Of a stretch of 64,000 nt of DNA, positions 27,157-36,065 are shown piece by piece; within the stretch, counting starts at the first letter, position 1, and each line of letters begins with the position of its first letter. The stretch is from Oceanipulchritudo coccoides. Lineage in GTDB: Bacteria > Verrucomicrobiota > Verrucomicrobiia > Opitutales > Oceanipulchritudinaceae. The stretch is taken from assembly GCF_010500615.1 (NCBI RefSeq), contig NZ_JAAGNX010000001.1, forward strand, positions 1,397,500-1,461,499, in the 5' to 3' direction. Position numbers and translations under genes: made by a program. The notes below the pieces were generated by a model. It did no database searches. It was not told the origin of the DNA and worked only from the letters and a program-made list of their open reading frames with translations.

Positions 27157-28539
27157 ATGAAAAGCCTCATTCAAATCCTAAGCCTGATAACTGGGCTCAC
27201 AGTATCAGCTATGCCGATACATGAGGCATGGAATTTGAAGGAGGCAGAGCAGCGTATTGAGCAATATCGAAAAGGAACCTGTACACTCACCATCAGTCTC
27301 CCTGACGGATCATTCCTTCCTGAGGGTACTCCTGTCGGAATTGAGCAGACCCGGCATGCCTTCAACTTTGGAGGCTCACTGGCGCAAGTTCGATCCCTTC
27401 ATGGCCAAGGGGTCCTTGAAGAGTACAAGGTGAACTTTGCCCGATTGTTCAACTATTCCACTATTGGCTTTTACTGGTCGCTGCATGAAAGGAGGCGAGG
27501 GGAGTGGAATCTTCAAGACTACACCCGTGATGCAATTGACTGGGCCCAGAGCAAAGGAATGACACTGAGAGGGCATCCTCTGATGTGGCATAACGCTATT
27601 CCCAAATGGATCAGCGACACAAATCGCCCCGTTTCTGAAATTGATAAAGACATCAAGGAGCACGTCCGTCGCCTGGTTAGATTGTATCCTGAAATACACC
27701 AGTGGGACCTGTATAATGAGGCACCTGGAATAAGACTTGTGGATCCGGACTGGGGTGCCCGAAGATGGGTTGAATCAACTGGCGGTGCAGGACCCATGAC
27801 TGCACTTGTCGTGAAGGAAGTCCGCTCGGTGAAACCTGATGGTTATTTCATCCTGAATCACTTCAATGGGAATGATCCCGAGTATTGGGACCAAGTGGAA
27901 TTCTGCCTCAGTAACGATGTTCCTTTTGATGCCATAGGCATTCAAACTCACATGCATTCGCGAGATTCCGTCCTCCAGGAGGAGGAGATGAATGAGATGT
28001 TAAAGCGTTTCTCCGTATTTGAAAAACCACTACATTTAAGTGAGATCAGCGTCCTTAGCTGTGAACCCTTCGAATCATACAAGGAGATCAAGGCCTACAA
28101 GGAGTCCATCAATCAGGCAAGGCGACAAGGCAAGGACCTGCCGTTCATCAATAGTAGCCCCGAATGGGAAAAGTATCAGGCTGATTACACGCGGGATTTT
28201 TACACATTGGCCTTCAGCTATCCCAAGGTCGAGGCAATCATCTGGTGGTCTGTTTCGGACAGGGCTGCCTGGCGCGGGGCTCCCGCTGGCTTGCTGGATC
28301 GGGATTGTCGGCCCAAACCTGTTTACCGCGTACTCGATAAGCTTATTAACCAGCAGTGGAAAACTCGTCTGAGAACCTCAACTGATGAGTCTGGTTCAAT
28401 CGGGTTACGCGGTTTCTATGGCTCCTATAGATTGACAGTCAGTCTCGGGAAGAAGAGTTACGTCGGCAGTTTTGAGATTTCCCGGGATTCCGACAATACA
28501 GTCAACATCCACTTGACGAAGCTTATCCCTGAATCGTGA
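27157..28539 (+). CDS. Secreted GH10 glycoside hydrolase (endo-xylanase-like)
   Basis: This 460-residue protein has a short signal peptide (1-18, VSAMP). The GH10 barrel follows a small beta domain (about 35-70). Acid/base is E188 in WDLYNEAPG and nucleophile is E296 in LHLSEISV. RGHPLMWHNAIPKW is the conserved substrate-binding strand. Like the GH10 in the CBM-sulfatase fusion, it has HAFNFGG at the barrel start in place of TAENxMKW, so these two belong to one divergent branch, distinct from the canonical GH10 in the triple fusion. The last 80 residues (about 380-460) look like a beta-sandwich. It is predicted to cut the xylan backbone. It pairs with the esterase gene 12 bp upstream. Confidence 0.88.
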   Translation: MKSLIQILSLITGLTVSAMPIHEAWNLKEAEQRIEQYRKGTCTLTISLPDGSFLPEGTPVGIEQTRHAFNFGGSLAQVRSLHGQGVLEEYKVNFARLFNYSTIGFYWSLHERRRGEWNLQDYTRDAIDWAQSKGMTLRGHPLMWHNAIPKWISDTNRPVSEIDKDIKEHVRRLVRLYPEIHQWDLYNEAPGIRLVDPDWGARRWVESTGGAGPMTALVVKEVRSVKPDGYFILNHFNGNDPEYWDQVEFCLSNDVPFDAIGIQTHMHSRDSVLQEEEMNEMLKRFSVFEKPLHLSEISVLSCEPFESYKEIKAYKESINQARRQGKDLPFINSSPEWEKYQADYTRDFYTLAFSYPKVEAIIWWSVSDRAAWRGAPAGLLDRDCRPKPVYRVLDKLINQQWKTRLRTSTDESGSIGLRGFYGSYRLTVSLGKKSYVGSFEISRDSDNTVNIHLTKLIPES

Positions 28540-28630
28540 ATCTTGTTTACGCTTTCCTGTGCTCCTAAGCAGGGGTACCCATCCCTAAAAAAAGGTTTTA
28601 CCGAGGGAAGTTTGTCTGCAAACTGGCTTC

Positions 28631-29593
28631 ATGAGCGACACACGAAGAATACTCCAATTCGGCATTGGCTTAGTCGTCTTTGCCTCTGTTTTACCACCTG
28701 TTTCCGCCAAGGTTTTCGAGCGGGATATATCCCGGGAATTTGTCAGTCAATCCGGTAGGGAATTGGTCATCGATACCAGGGCAGGGGATATCCAAGTCCG
28801 GGCAGGGGACGATGATTCCACTTTAATTCAGGTGAAAATCTCCGTGAAGGCCTCAAATCAGGAAAAAGCTGATGCACTTTTCGACAAGATTGAGGTCAAC
28901 ATTGATGAATCCGACAGCGGGGTTCAAGTAAAGGTCCGCAATCAAAAAGGGTATTCCTCCTGGGGTTGGCTCGTCGGCAGGAAAGCTCCACCAGTGGTCG
29001 TTTATGCGATTTGCCCGAAATCCTGCGATCTTGTCCTCGATACCGGCTCCGGGAATGTTTTCGTCGCCGGGGTCGAAGGAGAGATCACGCTCGACACCGG
29101 TTCCGGTAATATTACAGGCGAAAACCTGACCGGTTCGGTGAATTCCGATACCGGTTCCGGGAATATCTCCGTCAAGATGATCTCAGGAGTTTTTCGCGGA
29201 GATACCGGCTCCGGGAATATCATGGTTCAGGACCTTGAGGGAGAATTTTATGGCGATACCGGCTCCGGGAACATCCAGGCACGCGGACGGATCAGTTCCT
29301 TTTCCGCAGATACCGGTAGTGGATCCGTCATCATTGAGACCGCCTTGAATGATCCCGATCCGTCCTCCGTCTCAACCGGTAGCGGCAATATCGATATTTT
29401 TCTCCCCATCTCCGCCAACGCCCAGTTCAATGGCTCAACCAACTCCGGCGAGGTCCGCGCTGACTTTCCCAATGCCAATTTCCTGTCCGTCTCACAAAAG
29501 GAGGTCGATCTGGTCCTGAATAACAACGGGGCCCTGATTTCCGCCAAGGCCGGTACAGGGAATGTCTCCCTCTATCCAGCCGCTCCACAGTAG
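28631..29593 (+). CDS. DUF4097-type surface protein with 18-residue DTGSGNI repeats
   Basis: This 320-residue protein has a signal peptide (about 1-27, VSAKVF) and an N-terminal beta segment, then a ladder of repeats. DTGSGNI-type units start at 29039, 29093, 29147, 29201, 29255 and 29309, exactly 54 bp apart, with a seventh variant (STGSGNI) near 29372. Such 18-residue repeats form a right-handed beta-solenoid, as in the DUF4097/DUF4098 adhesin-like family. Function in the family is unknown; proposals include envelope stress sensing and adhesion. There is no transmembrane segment after the signal. The gene stands alone, 91 bp after the GH10 gene, and is not obviously part of the xylan locus. 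Confidence 0.85.
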   Translation: MSDTRRILQFGIGLVVFASVLPPVSAKVFERDISREFVSQSGRELVIDTRAGDIQVRAGDDDSTLIQVKISVKASNQEKADALFDKIEVNIDESDSGVQVKVRNQKGYSSWGWLVGRKAPPVVVYAICPKSCDLVLDTGSGNVFVAGVEGEITLDTGSGNITGENLTGSVNSDTGSGNISVKMISGVFRGDTGSGNIMVQDLEGEFYGDTGSGNIQARGRISSFSADTGSGSVIIETALNDPDPSSVSTGSGNIDIFLPISANAQFNGSTNSGEVRADFPNANFLSVSQKEVDLVLNNNGALISAKAGTGNVSLYPAAPQ

Positions 29594-29663
29594 ATTGAGG
29601 CACAATATGTATTATGTCTAATTTGTAATAAACTGGGGCTGAACGAGTTAATACTAATTAGCT

Positions 29664-29719
29664 GGAGTCCCGCCTTCAGGCGGTCCCCTGTCCACCAGAC
29701 CGCCTGAAGGTGGAACTCC
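29664..29719. repeat. Long imperfect inverted repeat (REP-like hairpin)
   Basis: Two 22-bp arms (29664-29685 and 29698-29719) match as an inverted repeat at 20 of 22 positions, with a 12-base loop. The core is CCTTCAGGCGGTC. There is no T-run right after it, so it is more like a REP-type element than a simple terminator, although it lies between two converging genes and could block transcription from either side. Confidence 0.8.
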
Positions 29720-29786
29720 AACGAGAATTCTAAAGGCGTAACTCCAACGAGAATATTAAAGGTCGTATTCCGACGAGAAACTTTAA
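29709..29786. repeat. Three tandem 26-bp direct repeats
   Basis: Units at 29709-29734, 29735-29760 and 29761-29786 share the pattern GG-n3-AACTCCAACGAGAA-n-TAAA; the third copy is the most diverged. The first unit overlaps the right arm of the neighbouring hairpin, and the last overlaps the cysJ stop codon (29783-29785). Confidence 0.75.
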
Positions 29787-31600
29787 TAGACATCGCGCTG
29801 ATAGCGCTTGGATTTCTGGAGTTCCTTAACGGCAATCTCGGCGGCATCGAGTGCGAGTCCACCCTCCTCGGCATAAATCTGGATGAGTGCCTGATGAACA
29901 TCCTTGGCCATTCGGTTGGCATCGCCGCAGACGTAAAAATAAGCCCCCTCCTGCATCCAGGCATAGATATCGCGGGCCTTTTCCTTCATCCGGTGCTGGA
30001 CATAGATCTTATGGTCGGTGTCGCGTGAGAAAGCGACATCGAGCCGATCGAGAACGCCTTTTTTCAAATAGTTAGTCCATTCAAGCTGGTAGAGGAAATC
30101 CGTATTGAAGTGTTGATCGCCAAAAAAGAGCCAATTCTTGCCCTTTTGTCCCAAGGCGTCCCTTTCCTCAACGAAGGCCCTGAACGGAGCAATGCCAGTA
30201 CCTGGACCAATCATAATGATCGGGGTCTCCCCATTTTCAGGCAGGAAGAAATTTTTGTTGTGATGAGTGTACAGGGAAACGGTGTCACCGGGCTTGATTC
30301 TCTGATTCAGATAAGTTGAGCAAACCCCCTTACGGTGCCTGTCATGGGCCTGATACTCGACTGAGCCAACGGTCAGGTGAACCTCGTCCGGATGGGCCCG
30401 CAGACTCGAGGCGATTGAATAAAGCCGAGGAGGCATCTTGCGCAAAAGCCCGAGGATCTGAGCCGTGTCCAACTTCTTCTCTGGCGGAAACTCAAGGAAC
30501 ATGTCGCGAATTTCCCGTCCCCAGAGCCATTCCTTTACGTCTTCCTTCTTATCCGGCTGCAGAAAAGCATCCAATTGCTTGTTCTTGGCGATTGGGGCAT
30601 ACTTTTTCAGGAGCAAGGCGTTCAAGGATGTCAGATCGTGGCGAGTTGCCAGCACCTCGTTGAGGACCTGTTGCGCGTCTTCAACTTGCTCATCTGCCCG
30701 AAGCCCGGTCACCTTTAAGAAATCCTCAACCACTTCGGGACAATTCCTCGGGAAAACTCCGACAACATCACCGGGTTCGTAGCTCAACCCTGACCCTTCG
30801 AGGGAAAATTCCAAATGGCAGGTCTCCTTGGCGGATCCCCTTCCATTCAGGTTGATAAAAGTTTTCAACGGTGCTTGAAATGGATTCTTCTTACCGAAGA
30901 CCGGCACATCCTTGGCGATGGAGGAATTATCCATAACCGCCACAGATGGTGCCTTGCCGGCTTGGCCGGCCCCGGTCGCATCGACAAATTTCGGAATAGC
31001 GAGCCCCAGCCACTTCGAAAACGGTTCTTCGTAGTCCACATCGGAGTCCACTCGATCCAAGATCCGCGTTGCCCCGAGCTCGGAAAAGCGCCGGTCAAAC
31101 TGCTTCCCGCACTCGCAGAACTCCGCGTAGCTTGTATCGCCCAATGCGAATACCGCAAAGTTTGTCTGCTTAAATCTGGGGGCCGCATCGCTCATGAAAT
31201 ACTCATGGAAATCAACCGCGCCTTCCGGTGGATCGCCCTCGCCCCAGGTGCTGACAATTACGAGGACATTTTCCTCTTTGGGGAGGTTTGAGCGGTCATA
31301 ATCAGCCATATCGCACACGGACACCTTAAATCCCGCGTTCTTGGCCAAGTTGGCGGCCTCGTCAGCGCAACCTTCCGCGTTTCCGGATTCCGAGCCGTAC
31401 AGAATGGTCATTGGGACTGCGGAAGTCTCACTGGAATGCCCAGAGGCACCCTCCCCTTTTTCTTGTCCCAAACCTGCCAAGAAACCGCTCAACCAAGCGG
31501 TTTGCGAGGCATCCAATGTTGAAATCAACGAATTAAGGGCCTCTTTCTGCTTTTGCCCGAAGGGCGCATTTTCCGGTAAACTCGTGGGTGATTTACTCAT
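29783..31600 (-). CDS. cysJ: NADPH-sulfite reductase flavoprotein (CysJ-like diflavin reductase)
   Basis: This 605-residue protein has the diflavin reductase layout. An N-terminal helical segment (1-60) precedes a flavodoxin/FMN domain (about 67-205: ILYGSESGNAEGCADE, STWGEGDPPEGA, LGDTSYAEFCECGKQFD). An FAD-binding domain with connector follows (about 240-450: RLYSIASS, VCSTYLNQ), and an NADPH-binding domain ends the protein (about 455-605: MIGPGTGIAPFRAF, VCGDANRMAKDV, terminal RYQRDVY). It passes electrons from NADPH via FAD and FMN to a sulfite reductase hemoprotein (CysI), for sulfide formation. CysI is not in this window, so the partner is elsewhere or is a different acceptor. Sulfate freed by the sulfatases could feed this pathway, but that is speculation. 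Confidence 0.88.
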   Translation of the reverse strand: MSKSPTSLPENAPFGQKQKEALNSLISTLDASQTAWLSGFLAGLGQEKGEGASGHSSETSAVPMTILYGSESGNAEGCADEAANLAKNAGFKVSVCDMADYDRSNLPKEENVLVIVSTWGEGDPPEGAVDFHEYFMSDAAPRFKQTNFAVFALGDTSYAEFCECGKQFDRRFSELGATRILDRVDSDVDYEEPFSKWLGLAIPKFVDATGAGQAGKAPSVAVMDNSSIAKDVPVFGKKNPFQAPLKTFINLNGRGSAKETCHLEFSLEGSGLSYEPGDVVGVFPRNCPEVVEDFLKVTGLRADEQVEDAQQVLNEVLATRHDLTSLNALLLKKYAPIAKNKQLDAFLQPDKKEDVKEWLWGREIRDMFLEFPPEKKLDTAQILGLLRKMPPRLYSIASSLRAHPDEVHLTVGSVEYQAHDRHRKGVCSTYLNQRIKPGDTVSLYTHHNKNFFLPENGETPIIMIGPGTGIAPFRAFVEERDALGQKGKNWLFFGDQHFNTDFLYQLEWTNYLKKGVLDRLDVAFSRDTDHKIYVQHRMKEKARDIYAWMQEGAYFYVCGDANRMAKDVHQALIQIYAEEGGLALDAAEIAVKELQKSKRYQRDVY

Positions 31601-31731
31601 CTTGGAGGTAACTTTAGGATTTATGGTCAGTTTGCAATCCGCTTCAGGGTCTTATCGTGGGAAATCTTTGCATCTGGCCATGAAGAATCCTGTGCCTTGA
31701 CAAAGTGCTCGCTCTCCCGGATTTTCCTCAA

Positions 31732-32223
31732 ATGGCTGATACAGACAACAAGCAATGCGAGGTTGGAATTAATACCAATCAGGGAACAATTCGGATCAAG
31801 CTGTTCCCGCAACATGCACCAAAAACGATCGAAAATTTCCTCGGACTGGCCAAAAAGGGCTATTACGACGGCATTATTTTCCACCGTGTCATAACTGAGT
31901 TCATGATTCAGGGCGGCGATCCCACTGGGACCGGCCGCGGTGGGCAATCCCTATGGGGAAAGCCGTTTGAGGACGAATGCTCCCCCGAGCTGAGCTTCAA
32001 CAAGCGCGGCATTCTGGCGATGGCCAATGCCGGTCCGAACACCAACGGAAGCCAGTTTTTCATTACCACTGCCCTCACCCCATGGCTCGATGGTCGCCAT
32101 ACAATCTTTGGCGAAGTCATTGAAGGGTATGAAGTTGTGGAAAAGATTGAGCGGACACCGACTGGTCGGGATGACCGCCCTGTCGATGATCAGGTGATTC
32201 AGAGTATCACCATTCACGAATAA
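31732..32223 (+). CDS. Cyclophilin-type peptidyl-prolyl cis-trans isomerase
   Basis: This is a 163-residue single-domain cyclophilin. The ATG at 31732 is chosen over an in-frame GTG 27 bp upstream, because the conserved domain starts soon after (TNQGTIRIKLFP). Family motifs are all present: DGIIFHRVITEFMIQGGDP, GRGG, MANAGPNTNGSQFFI and LDGRHTIFGEV. There is no signal peptide, so it should be cytoplasmic and assist folding by proline isomerisation. It starts 131 bp from the divergent cysJ and is followed 29 bp later by a hydrolase gene with a good ribosome binding site. Confidence 0.93.
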   Translation: MADTDNKQCEVGINTNQGTIRIKLFPQHAPKTIENFLGLAKKGYYDGIIFHRVITEFMIQGGDPTGTGRGGQSLWGKPFEDECSPELSFNKRGILAMANAGPNTNGSQFFITTALTPWLDGRHTIFGEVIEGYEVVEKIERTPTGRDDRPVDDQVIQSITIHE

Positions 32224-32252
32224 GTTTCGCTCTTCGGGCGACTGGAGGCGAC

Positions 32253-33089
32253 ATGGTCATGCGAGCTCGCTTGATCGAGGTTCTTGTGGCGGGGTCGCAG
32301 GCTACTCTAACCTTCCATCCAGCTGCTAAAGAGGGCTCTCCAACCCTCATTGCCCTGCACGGATTTACCGGATCTGGTGAAGATTTTCTCCCACTCCGGT
32401 CAAGCCTTGGCGCGGACTCCTTCAACTGGGTCTGTGTGGATTTCATGGGCCACGGTCGGAGTCAAAGCCCCGATTCGCTGGATCCGTATCTTCTTGTCAA
32501 CGCGCTTAGCCTGATCGATGCAGCCCGCAGTTTTGCGCCGGATCCACATCAGGTCTGTCTTCTCGGCTATTCGATGGGGGCGCGGGTCGGCCTGCATTAT
32601 TTGAAATGGGCAACGCCCATGCCGGCCGTCCTGATCGCTGCGAATCCCGGCATCGATAACGCGGAAGAGCGGTCGAAGCGCCGCCAGAGAGATGGTCTCC
32701 TCATCTCCGGACCAGACGCCTCCATAAACGATTTCTGTGATCAGTGGGAGGCTCAGGATTTGATCCGACCACAGACGCAACTACCCGAGCCGATCAAGTC
32801 AGAACTGGCTGCACGGCGTCGACAGAATGACCCAATTGGACTCCGCAATACCTTGCTCGCCCTTGGCAGCGGCGTCCTGCCAAGCCTTTGGGCGGATCTT
32901 GCCAAGCTACCCCCAGCACTTTGCCTCTTTGGACAGGAAGACGACAAATTTCAGCAAATTGCCCGCTCGATGCAGCGTGAACATAGTGGCCTTGAGGCAA
33001 TCGCTGTTCCTGGGAGCGGACATGCCCCCCACCTGGAAGCTCCAGAAGCAACGGCAGCGGTGCTGAGCAATTTCTTACTTTCCCGTTGA
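32253..33089 (+). CDS. Alpha/beta hydrolase, MenH-like
   Basis: This 278-residue cytoplasmic protein has an alpha/beta hydrolase fold: LIALHGFTGSGEDF (oxyanion region), VDFMGHGRSQSP, the nucleophile elbow GYSMGARVGL, ALCLFGQEDDKF (acid) and PGSGHAPHLEAP (His). HGFTGS plus GHGxS and YSMGxR is the pattern of MenH, which makes SHCHC in menaquinone synthesis. No other men gene is in the window, so the assignment stays at family level; related hydrolases with other roles share this pattern. The start ATG is preceded by GGAGG at good spacing. The oligopeptidase gene follows 31 bp later. Confidence 0.75.
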   Translation: MVMRARLIEVLVAGSQATLTFHPAAKEGSPTLIALHGFTGSGEDFLPLRSSLGADSFNWVCVDFMGHGRSQSPDSLDPYLLVNALSLIDAARSFAPDPHQVCLLGYSMGARVGLHYLKWATPMPAVLIAANPGIDNAEERSKRRQRDGLLISGPDASINDFCDQWEAQDLIRPQTQLPEPIKSELAARRRQNDPIGLRNTLLALGSGVLPSLWADLAKLPPALCLFGQEDDKFQQIARSMQREHSGLEAIAVPGSGHAPHLEAPEATAAVLSNFLLSR

Positions 33090-33120
33090 AAGGTCGTTCT
33101 TTCCTGCCAATCTGCTTCTT

Positions 33121-34914
33121 ATGGATTGGAGTTTAAAAAGCTATTTCACGCAGTTCGGGAGCCCTGTTTTCACAATTTTCAAGCAGGATCTGGCAGACTC
33201 CTTCGAGCAACTGGATTCCCTTGCCCAGAAGTTGCTCGAGGCACCATCCTTTAGCTCCGGTGATTGGGAAACCTTTCTCCTCGACTATGAGCACATGCTG
33301 GCAAACTTTTCACATCTTTCCAGTTACATCAGCTGCCTCACTGCGGCTGACGCCACGAACGAAGCATACCTGAAAGAGGAAAGTCTGCTTTCCGAAATGC
33401 AGGCCACAGCAGCCAAACTCAATGATAAAATCATTCGTGGAATCGGACAGATGTCTGAAGAGGAGTTTTCCACCTTGATCCATCGTGACCGTCTCTCCGA
33501 GGCAGCCTTTCGGTTAAAGGAATTCCGGAGGGAATCGAAGCACCGCATGAGTTCGGATCTTGAAGAGCTGACGGCCGACCTTGGCGTGAATGGGATCTCC
33601 GCATGGAGCCGTCTCTATTTCACGACCATGGGCACCCTAAGTTTTACCTACATAGACCCGGAGACCGGTGAGACGGATGTTCCCATGTCACAACTGAACA
33701 GCCTTCTCTCCAACCCGCTTCGGGAGAGACGCCTCGCCGCATACAAAGGCGCCGTGAAAACCTTCGAGGCCAACCAGCACCTTTACGCGAGCGCCTTGAA
33801 TTCAATTTCGGGAACCCGGCATGTACTCAACAAGCGCCGTGGTATCGGGAATTTCCTTCAGCCTTCGCTTGAGCAATCCCGCATCAAGCACACCACGCTT
33901 CAGGCCCTCATGCGGGCCATTGAGGACAGGCTGCCGTTTGTAAGGGAAGTGTTCACCTTCCGGACCAAATTCCTGAAAATTGATAATCCAAGCTATGCTG
34001 ACTTGCGGGCCCCGCTGCCATTGGGAGAAGGATCCGGCCCAACGTGGGATGAAGGTGTGGAGCTTGTCTCCAATGCCTTTAACACAATCTATCCATCGCT
34101 GGGATCTTTCTTTGACGAATTGATCTCCAAAAGCTGGGTCGATTTTACTCCTCGCATGGGTAAGCGCCCGGGCGGGTTTTGTACTGGTTCTCTCATGACA
34201 AGGGAATCGAGGATCTTCATGACTTACAAGGACACCTTGAACGATGTCCTCACCCTTGCACACGAAGCAGGCCATGCATGGCATTCGCGTATTCTCAAGG
34301 ACGCGCGGGTGCTCTGTGCAGGCTACCCGATGACACTTGCTGAAACGGCGTCCACCCTTGCTGAGCGCATGCTCACAGAGGGCGTCCTGAAAGATACCCG
34401 AATCGATAAGTTGACCAAATTGATCATTCTTGATGCAGAGATTGAGCACATGCTGGCCTTCCTGCTCGATATCCCGGTGCGTTTTCGATTCGAGGAGGAA
34501 GTTTATCATCGTCGTCGTAATGGGACACTCTCCCCGGGAGAGCTCTGTTCGCTGATGAAAGACATGCAGCGGAAAGTGTTCGGTGAGTCACTATCGGTTG
34601 GCGGAGAGGACCCGTGGTTTTGGACCTCCAAATTGCATTTCTATATTAACCAGGTGCAGTTCTACAATTATCCCTACACTTTTGGCTATCTGTTGAGTAC
34701 CGCTTTCATGGAACAATTCCGTCAAGGCGGCACGGAAACCCTCAATTCCTACGAAAGGTTTTTGGCCCTCTCTGGGCAGATGAGCTGTGAGGAGGTTGTC
34801 TCCGAAACCCTTGCCGAGGACATAGAAGACCCAAATTTCTGGGCCGGTCTAATCGACAAGTTGCAGCGGCCATTTGGAGAATACAAAACCCTCCTTCAGG
34901 AACTGAGTCATTGA
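33121..34914 (+). CDS. pepF: M3-family oligoendopeptidase F
   Basis: This 597-residue protein is of normal length for PepF. The zinc site is HEAGH with H381 as first ligand (LAHEAGHAWHSR), with the downstream Glu ligand in LAETASTLAERML. The N-terminal helical region and FCTGSLMTRESRIFMTYKDT before the zinc site are typical of the M3B group. It is cytoplasmic and degrades peptides of roughly 7-17 residues. Its stop is 3 bp before the dus gene start, so they share a transcript. Confidence 0.93.
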   Translation: MDWSLKSYFTQFGSPVFTIFKQDLADSFEQLDSLAQKLLEAPSFSSGDWETFLLDYEHMLANFSHLSSYISCLTAADATNEAYLKEESLLSEMQATAAKLNDKIIRGIGQMSEEEFSTLIHRDRLSEAAFRLKEFRRESKHRMSSDLEELTADLGVNGISAWSRLYFTTMGTLSFTYIDPETGETDVPMSQLNSLLSNPLRERRLAAYKGAVKTFEANQHLYASALNSISGTRHVLNKRRGIGNFLQPSLEQSRIKHTTLQALMRAIEDRLPFVREVFTFRTKFLKIDNPSYADLRAPLPLGEGSGPTWDEGVELVSNAFNTIYPSLGSFFDELISKSWVDFTPRMGKRPGGFCTGSLMTRESRIFMTYKDTLNDVLTLAHEAGHAWHSRILKDARVLCAGYPMTLAETASTLAERMLTEGVLKDTRIDKLTKLIILDAEIEHMLAFLLDIPVRFRFEEEVYHRRRNGTLSPGELCSLMKDMQRKVFGESLSVGGEDPWFWTSKLHFYINQVQFYNYPYTFGYLLSTAFMEQFRQGGTETLNSYERFLALSGQMSCEEVVSETLAEDIEDPNFWAGLIDKLQRPFGEYKTLLQELSH

Positions 34915-34917
34915 CCA

Positions 34918-35934
34918 TTGATGCCGCCCGCTGAAACAGGCTTACCGGTTAGCCGCCTTCCCTGGTTTGACGGGGGAAAGTTTCCCCTTTACCTCGCTCC
35001 GATGGCAGGCTTTACGGACCGTATTTTCCGCGAGTTGTGCAAGGAGCAGGGAGCCGATGTCATGGTGACCGAGTTTGTCATGGCGAACAAATTCCTTGAC
35101 CCTCGCGGGGAACGCGACGCTTGGGAAATTGTTGATTTTACTCCGCAACAGCGACCGATGGGAGTCCAGATTTTCGGCAGCGAACCTGGAAAAATGGCAG
35201 AGGCATCACGCAGGATTGTCGATCGCCTGAAGCCCGATTTTATCGATATCAACTACGGTTGTCCCGCACCCAAGGTAGTCGACAACGCTGCCGGATCATC
35301 CCTCTTGAAAGACCCATGCCGGCTTCAGGCTGTCGCCGCAGAAGTTGTCGAGTCCGTTGGAAAAGACGTTCCTGTCACTGCCAAAATTCGTATTGGCTGG
35401 GACGCTACAAGTGTAAACGCGGTTGAGAATTCAAGGCGACTTGAAGATGTGGGCATCGAGGCCGTTGCCGTGCACGGAAGAACCAAGGAGCAAGGTTACA
35501 GTGGTGATGCAGATTGGGAGGTAATCCATGCCGTTGCAGATGCTGTTTCTGTCCCGGTGATTGGAAATGGGAGCGTGCGCACGGCGGAGGATGTGAGGCG
35601 GATCAAGACAGCTGGCAAGGTGCGTGGTCTTATGATCGGCCGGGCCGCCCTTGGCAATCCATGGATTTTCCGGGAAATCAAACACACCCTTCAGACAGGT
35701 GAGGAGCTGCCACCACCTGACATCGCTGAACGTTGGGACGTGATAATCCGCTATTGCGAGCAATTGACCGAGCATCGGGAAAGGGCACAATCCGACCGGA
35801 TCAACTGGATGCGGTCACGCCTCAAGGCTTTCGCCAAGAATTTTCCGGGATCAAAGTCCATGCGTCGAGAGCTTGAAACAGTCACCTCTGTGGAACAATT
35901 GCGACTGCTGTCAGAATCCTGGGAATCCGCCTGA
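34918..35934 (+). CDS. dusB: tRNA-dihydrouridine synthase
   Basis: This 338-residue flavoenzyme has the Dus TIM-barrel: LAPMAGFTDRIFREL, DINYGCPAPKVV with catalytic C115, VTAKIRIGW, VHGRTKEQGYSG, PVIGNGSV and GLMIGRAALGNPWIF. It reduces specific uridines in the tRNA D-loop with NADPH through FMN. The length and NYGCPAPKVV form suit the bacterial DusB group, but the exact target base is not certain. It follows pepF with a 3-bp gap; a 131-bp gap with no recognised signal separates it from the next gene. Confidence 0.92.
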   Translation: MMPPAETGLPVSRLPWFDGGKFPLYLAPMAGFTDRIFRELCKEQGADVMVTEFVMANKFLDPRGERDAWEIVDFTPQQRPMGVQIFGSEPGKMAEASRRIVDRLKPDFIDINYGCPAPKVVDNAAGSSLLKDPCRLQAVAAEVVESVGKDVPVTAKIRIGWDATSVNAVENSRRLEDVGIEAVAVHGRTKEQGYSGDADWEVIHAVADAVSVPVIGNGSVRTAEDVRRIKTAGKVRGLMIGRAALGNPWIFREIKHTLQTGEELPPPDIAERWDVIIRYCEQLTEHRERAQSDRINWMRSRLKAFAKNFPGSKSMRRELETVTSVEQLRLLSESWESA

Positions 35935-36065
35935 ATTGGCATAAATAAGTGGAACAGCCCAGTGGGTCGTGGATTTTGCCCCCTATGATTGTCAGAAACT
36001 TGTTTTTATTTGTTAAAATGAGAGTGTGGCTTGTCAGCGCTGTAACATCATACACTTAGATATGC

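Noticed and set aside
29039..29390. Regular 54-bp repeats that could be taken for a CRISPR array
   Set aside because: The units lie in frame in a coding region and encode DTGSGNI, the spacers are coding and similar, and there is no leader or cas gene.
30815..31291. 158-codon plus-strand frame opposite cysJ
   Set aside because: The FMN and FAD domains of cysJ are unambiguous on the other strand, and this frame has no recognisable content.
33802..34509. 235-codon open frame on the minus strand opposite oligoendopeptidase F
   Set aside because: It is fully inside the pepF gene, lacks any known motif, and pepF has strong family motifs.
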